Assembly: GCA_035529405.1 (NCBI GenBank)
Contig: DATKWV010000228.1
Location: 1-7,784 of the forward strand
DNA length: 7,784 nucleotides
Reading direction: 5' to 3'
From: DATKWV01 sp035529405
Lineage (GTDB): Bacteria > Planctomycetota > Phycisphaerae > Sedimentisphaerales > Anaerobacaceae
Shown here: positions 6,665 to 7,784 of the stretch, one piece after another
Layout: each line of letters begins with the position of its first letter
Position numbering within the stretch: the first letter of the stretch is position 1
Notes under the pieces: model-generated
Seen by the model: the letters and a program-made list of their open reading frames with translations, nothing else
Told to the model about the DNA's origin: nothing
Database searches by the model: none
Made by a program: the position numbers and the translations under genes

Positions 6665-7459
6665 ATGACCATAAACGACGTTCTGGACCCTGATAAAATC
6701 GCCCTCAACCTCAGGACAAGCCGTATTGGCCGTAAGATTCTCGTATATAACAGCACCACAAGTACCAATGACGTTGCTGCTGAATATGCCCGCAACAGGA
6801 AAAACGATGGCCTGGTAATTTTTGCAGAGTATCAAACGGCGGGTCGCGGCAGGGCCGGCGCCGAATGGGTCAGCAGACCCGGCGATAGTATTCTGGCGTC
6901 AATACTCTTAACCGAATGTGTGTTGAATTGCGAATTGCTGTCGCTTGCGTGCGGCATTGCCGTGGCCGAAGCCGTTACTGAGGTCGCGGGCGTACAGGCG
7001 AAGGTGAAATGGCCCAATGACGTGCTGGTCAACGGCAGAAAAGCAGCAGGCATACTTGTTGAAGCAAAATCAGCACCGCAAACGCAGGGCGGTATCTGCA
7101 TTGTGGGTGTGGGAATAAATTGTCACCAGACGCAGGATTCTTTTGACACCAGCCTGCAGGCTGTGGCTACGAGTATAGATATGGAATCGCATTGTGTATG
7201 TAACCGTAACCTGGTAGCGAAAATGTTCCTGGTCTCGATGGATAACTGGCTGGCCGCCGCGCAGCAAAGTCCCGAGGCGGTGACGGAAGGGTGGAGCCGG
7301 TTGAGCGCTCAGATGGGCCAGCACCTGACTGTCGTCTATAATGGTGCTCAGTTCAGCGGTATCTGTGCCGGCATAGACCCTGAAAAAGGTCTGACACTTC
7401 GACTCGATAGCGGCGGCGTACGCTTTTTCGACGCCGTACATACAACCATCGTAAAATAA
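6665..7459 (+). CDS. birA: Biotin--[acetyl-CoA-carboxylase] ligase, monofunctional (no DNA-binding domain)
   Basis: This enzyme activates biotin with ATP and attaches it to the lysine of biotin-carrier domains such as AccB. The 264-residue protein starts directly at the catalytic domain (STTSTNDVA, 30-38), without the N-terminal winged helix of E. coli BirA, so it should not repress biotin genes. The adenylate-binding loop reads AGRGRAGAEWVS (59-70): Gly60-Arg61-Gly62-Arg63 are kept, but the two following arginines of the E. coli GRGRRGR sequence are Ala64 and Ala66. KWPNDVLVNGRKAAGILVE (115-133) contains the lysine (Lys126) matching E. coli Lys183, and VGVGINCH (147-154) is the next conserved block. 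From about residue 217 to the end is the small SH3-like C-terminal domain (BPL_C). ATG 6665 is preceded by AAGGA with only 2 bases of spacing, so coupling to nadC translation is likely. Function is nearly certain. Confidence 0.95.
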   Translation: MTINDVLDPDKIALNLRTSRIGRKILVYNSTTSTNDVAAEYARNRKNDGLVIFAEYQTAGRGRAGAEWVSRPGDSILASILLTECVLNCELLSLACGIAVAEAVTEVAGVQAKVKWPNDVLVNGRKAAGILVEAKSAPQTQGGICIVGVGINCHQTQDSFDTSLQAVATSIDMESHCVCNRNLVAKMFLVSMDNWLAAAQQSPEAVTEGWSRLSAQMGQHLTVVYNGAQFSGICAGIDPEKGLTLRLDSGGVRFFDAVHTTIVK

Positions 7460-7487
7460 GACCGGTGGTTTTGAAAACTGGCTTCGG

Positions 7488-7506
7488 GTTCGATTCTGTT
7501 CGATTC
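7488..7506 (+). repeat. Short tandem direct repeat GTTCGATTC
   Basis: GTTCGATTC occurs at 7488-7496 and again at 7498-7506, one base apart, just after birA. The spacing of 10 bases (one helical turn) would suit a dimeric regulator, but two copies of a 9-mer may also be chance. No regulator is encoded nearby. Confidence 0.3.
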
Positions 7507-7548
7507 AGGCGGAAATCAAAAGCTTCTGTTTCGTTTGTTTTCACTTTC

Positions 7549-7557
7549 TGGTATATT
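7549..7557 (+). promoter_or_regulatory. Possible extended -10 promoter of the dihydrolipoamide dehydrogenase gene
   Basis: TGG-TATATT fits the extended -10 pattern TGnTATAAT with one mismatch in the hexamer. There is no good -35 at 17 bases (the hexamer there is TTTCGT), which extended -10 promoters can tolerate. It sits in the 155-base gap 7460-7614, the longest gene-free stretch of the right half, 57 bases before the ATG. Confidence 0.3.
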
Positions 7558-7614
7558 ATTATTGTTTTGTCCGAACGCACCCGAACAAGAACCACAATAC
7601 GTGAGGAAACGGTT

Positions 7615-7784
7615 ATGGCTGAAAGATTTGACGTTGTTGTAATAGGCAGTGGAACAGGCGGCTATGCCGCTGCTGTCAGGTGCGCACAAAAAGGCGCATC
7701 GGTGGCTATTGTTGAAAAAGATACTGTCGGCGGCACCTGCCTGAATTGCGGGTGTATCCCGTCAAAGGCGCTGCTTGCCTCGGC
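7615..7784 (+). CDS. lpdA: Dihydrolipoamide dehydrogenase (E3 subunit), 3' end cut off
   Basis: The first 56 residues of a class I pyridine-nucleotide disulfide oxidoreductase are present. E3 reoxidises the dihydrolipoyl groups of 2-oxoacid dehydrogenase complexes or the glycine-cleavage H protein, passing electrons via FAD to NAD+. Visible are the FAD-binding Rossmann start with GSGTGG (11-16), Glu34 at the end of the second strand for the ADP ribose, and the redox-active block GGTCLNCGCIPSKALL (39-54), with the catalytic pair Cys42 and Cys47 and an additional Cys45 where Val is usual. The block favours dihydrolipoamide dehydrogenase over glutathione or mercuric reductase, but a paralogue cannot be excluded from the N-terminus alone. 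GAGGA (7603-7607) lies 7 bases before ATG. The 155-base gap and a possible own promoter suggest a separate unit from uvrB-nadC-birA. Partner E1/E2 genes may follow outside the window. Confidence 0.88.
   Translation, partial: MAERFDVVVIGSGTGGYAAAVRCAQKGASVAIVEKDTVGGTCLNCGCIPSKALLAS

Noticed and set aside
7460..7520. A tRNA-Ser-like stretch: TTTTGAAAA resembling an anticodon loop, followed by GTTCGATTC resembling a T-loop
   Set aside because: The would-be anticodon stem has mismatches, the T-stem does not pair, and the 5' half with a D-arm and acceptor strand would have to lie inside birA. Not a tRNA.
7460..7540. Search for a terminator after birA
   Set aside because: Only short or zero-loop palindromes (for example GTTTT-GA-AAAC and AAGCTT) and no stable stem followed by a T-run.
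1..7784. CRISPR arrays, insertion sequences, att sites, phage or defence genes
   Set aside because: No regularly spaced repeats, no transposase, integrase, nuclease or toxin-like frames; every long plus-strand frame is explained by a metabolic, hydrolytic or repair gene.

Overview
The window is a tightly packed, entirely plus-strand piece of a bacterial chromosome. It holds seven protein genes (the first and last cut by the window edges), no RNA genes, no mobile elements and no CRISPR. Base composition is moderate, and the reading mixes clear Shine-Dalgarno starts with starts that have none. The mix of secreted hydrolases beside standard bacterial housekeeping genes, and the protein style, remind me of the Planctomycetota (Phycisphaerae / Sedimentisphaerales-like environmental genomes). 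That placement is a guess from general resemblance; no marker in the window settles it.

Left part (1-3549), accessory hydrolases: the 3' end of a polysaccharide-deacetylase-family gene (NodB fold), an exported CocE/NonD-type alpha/beta hydrolase with an X-Pro dipeptidyl-peptidase-like C-terminal domain, and a creatininase-family metal-dependent amidohydrolase that carries an N-terminal export or anchor segment. At least two of the three appear to act outside the cytoplasm. They may form a small module that cleaves amide or ester bonds in external substrates, but no substrate can be read from the sequence.

Right part (3550-7784), housekeeping: uvrB (nucleotide excision repair), nadC (quinolinate phosphoribosyltransferase, NAD synthesis), a birA-type biotin-protein ligase without the DNA-binding domain, and the start of a dihydrolipoamide dehydrogenase. 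uvrB, nadC and birA are separated by only 25 and 9 bases and are probably one transcript, starting from a good sigma70-like promoter at 3592-3620. The last gene follows a 155-base gap with a possible extended -10 promoter and so probably starts a new unit. The nadC-birA pair is a common cofactor-gene arrangement in bacteria.

I do not see an undescribed multi-gene system here. The points most worth a second look are the exported creatininase-like enzyme with an altered, compact metal site, the conflicting translation-start signals of uvrB, and an extra cysteine in the redox motif of the dihydrolipoamide dehydrogenase.
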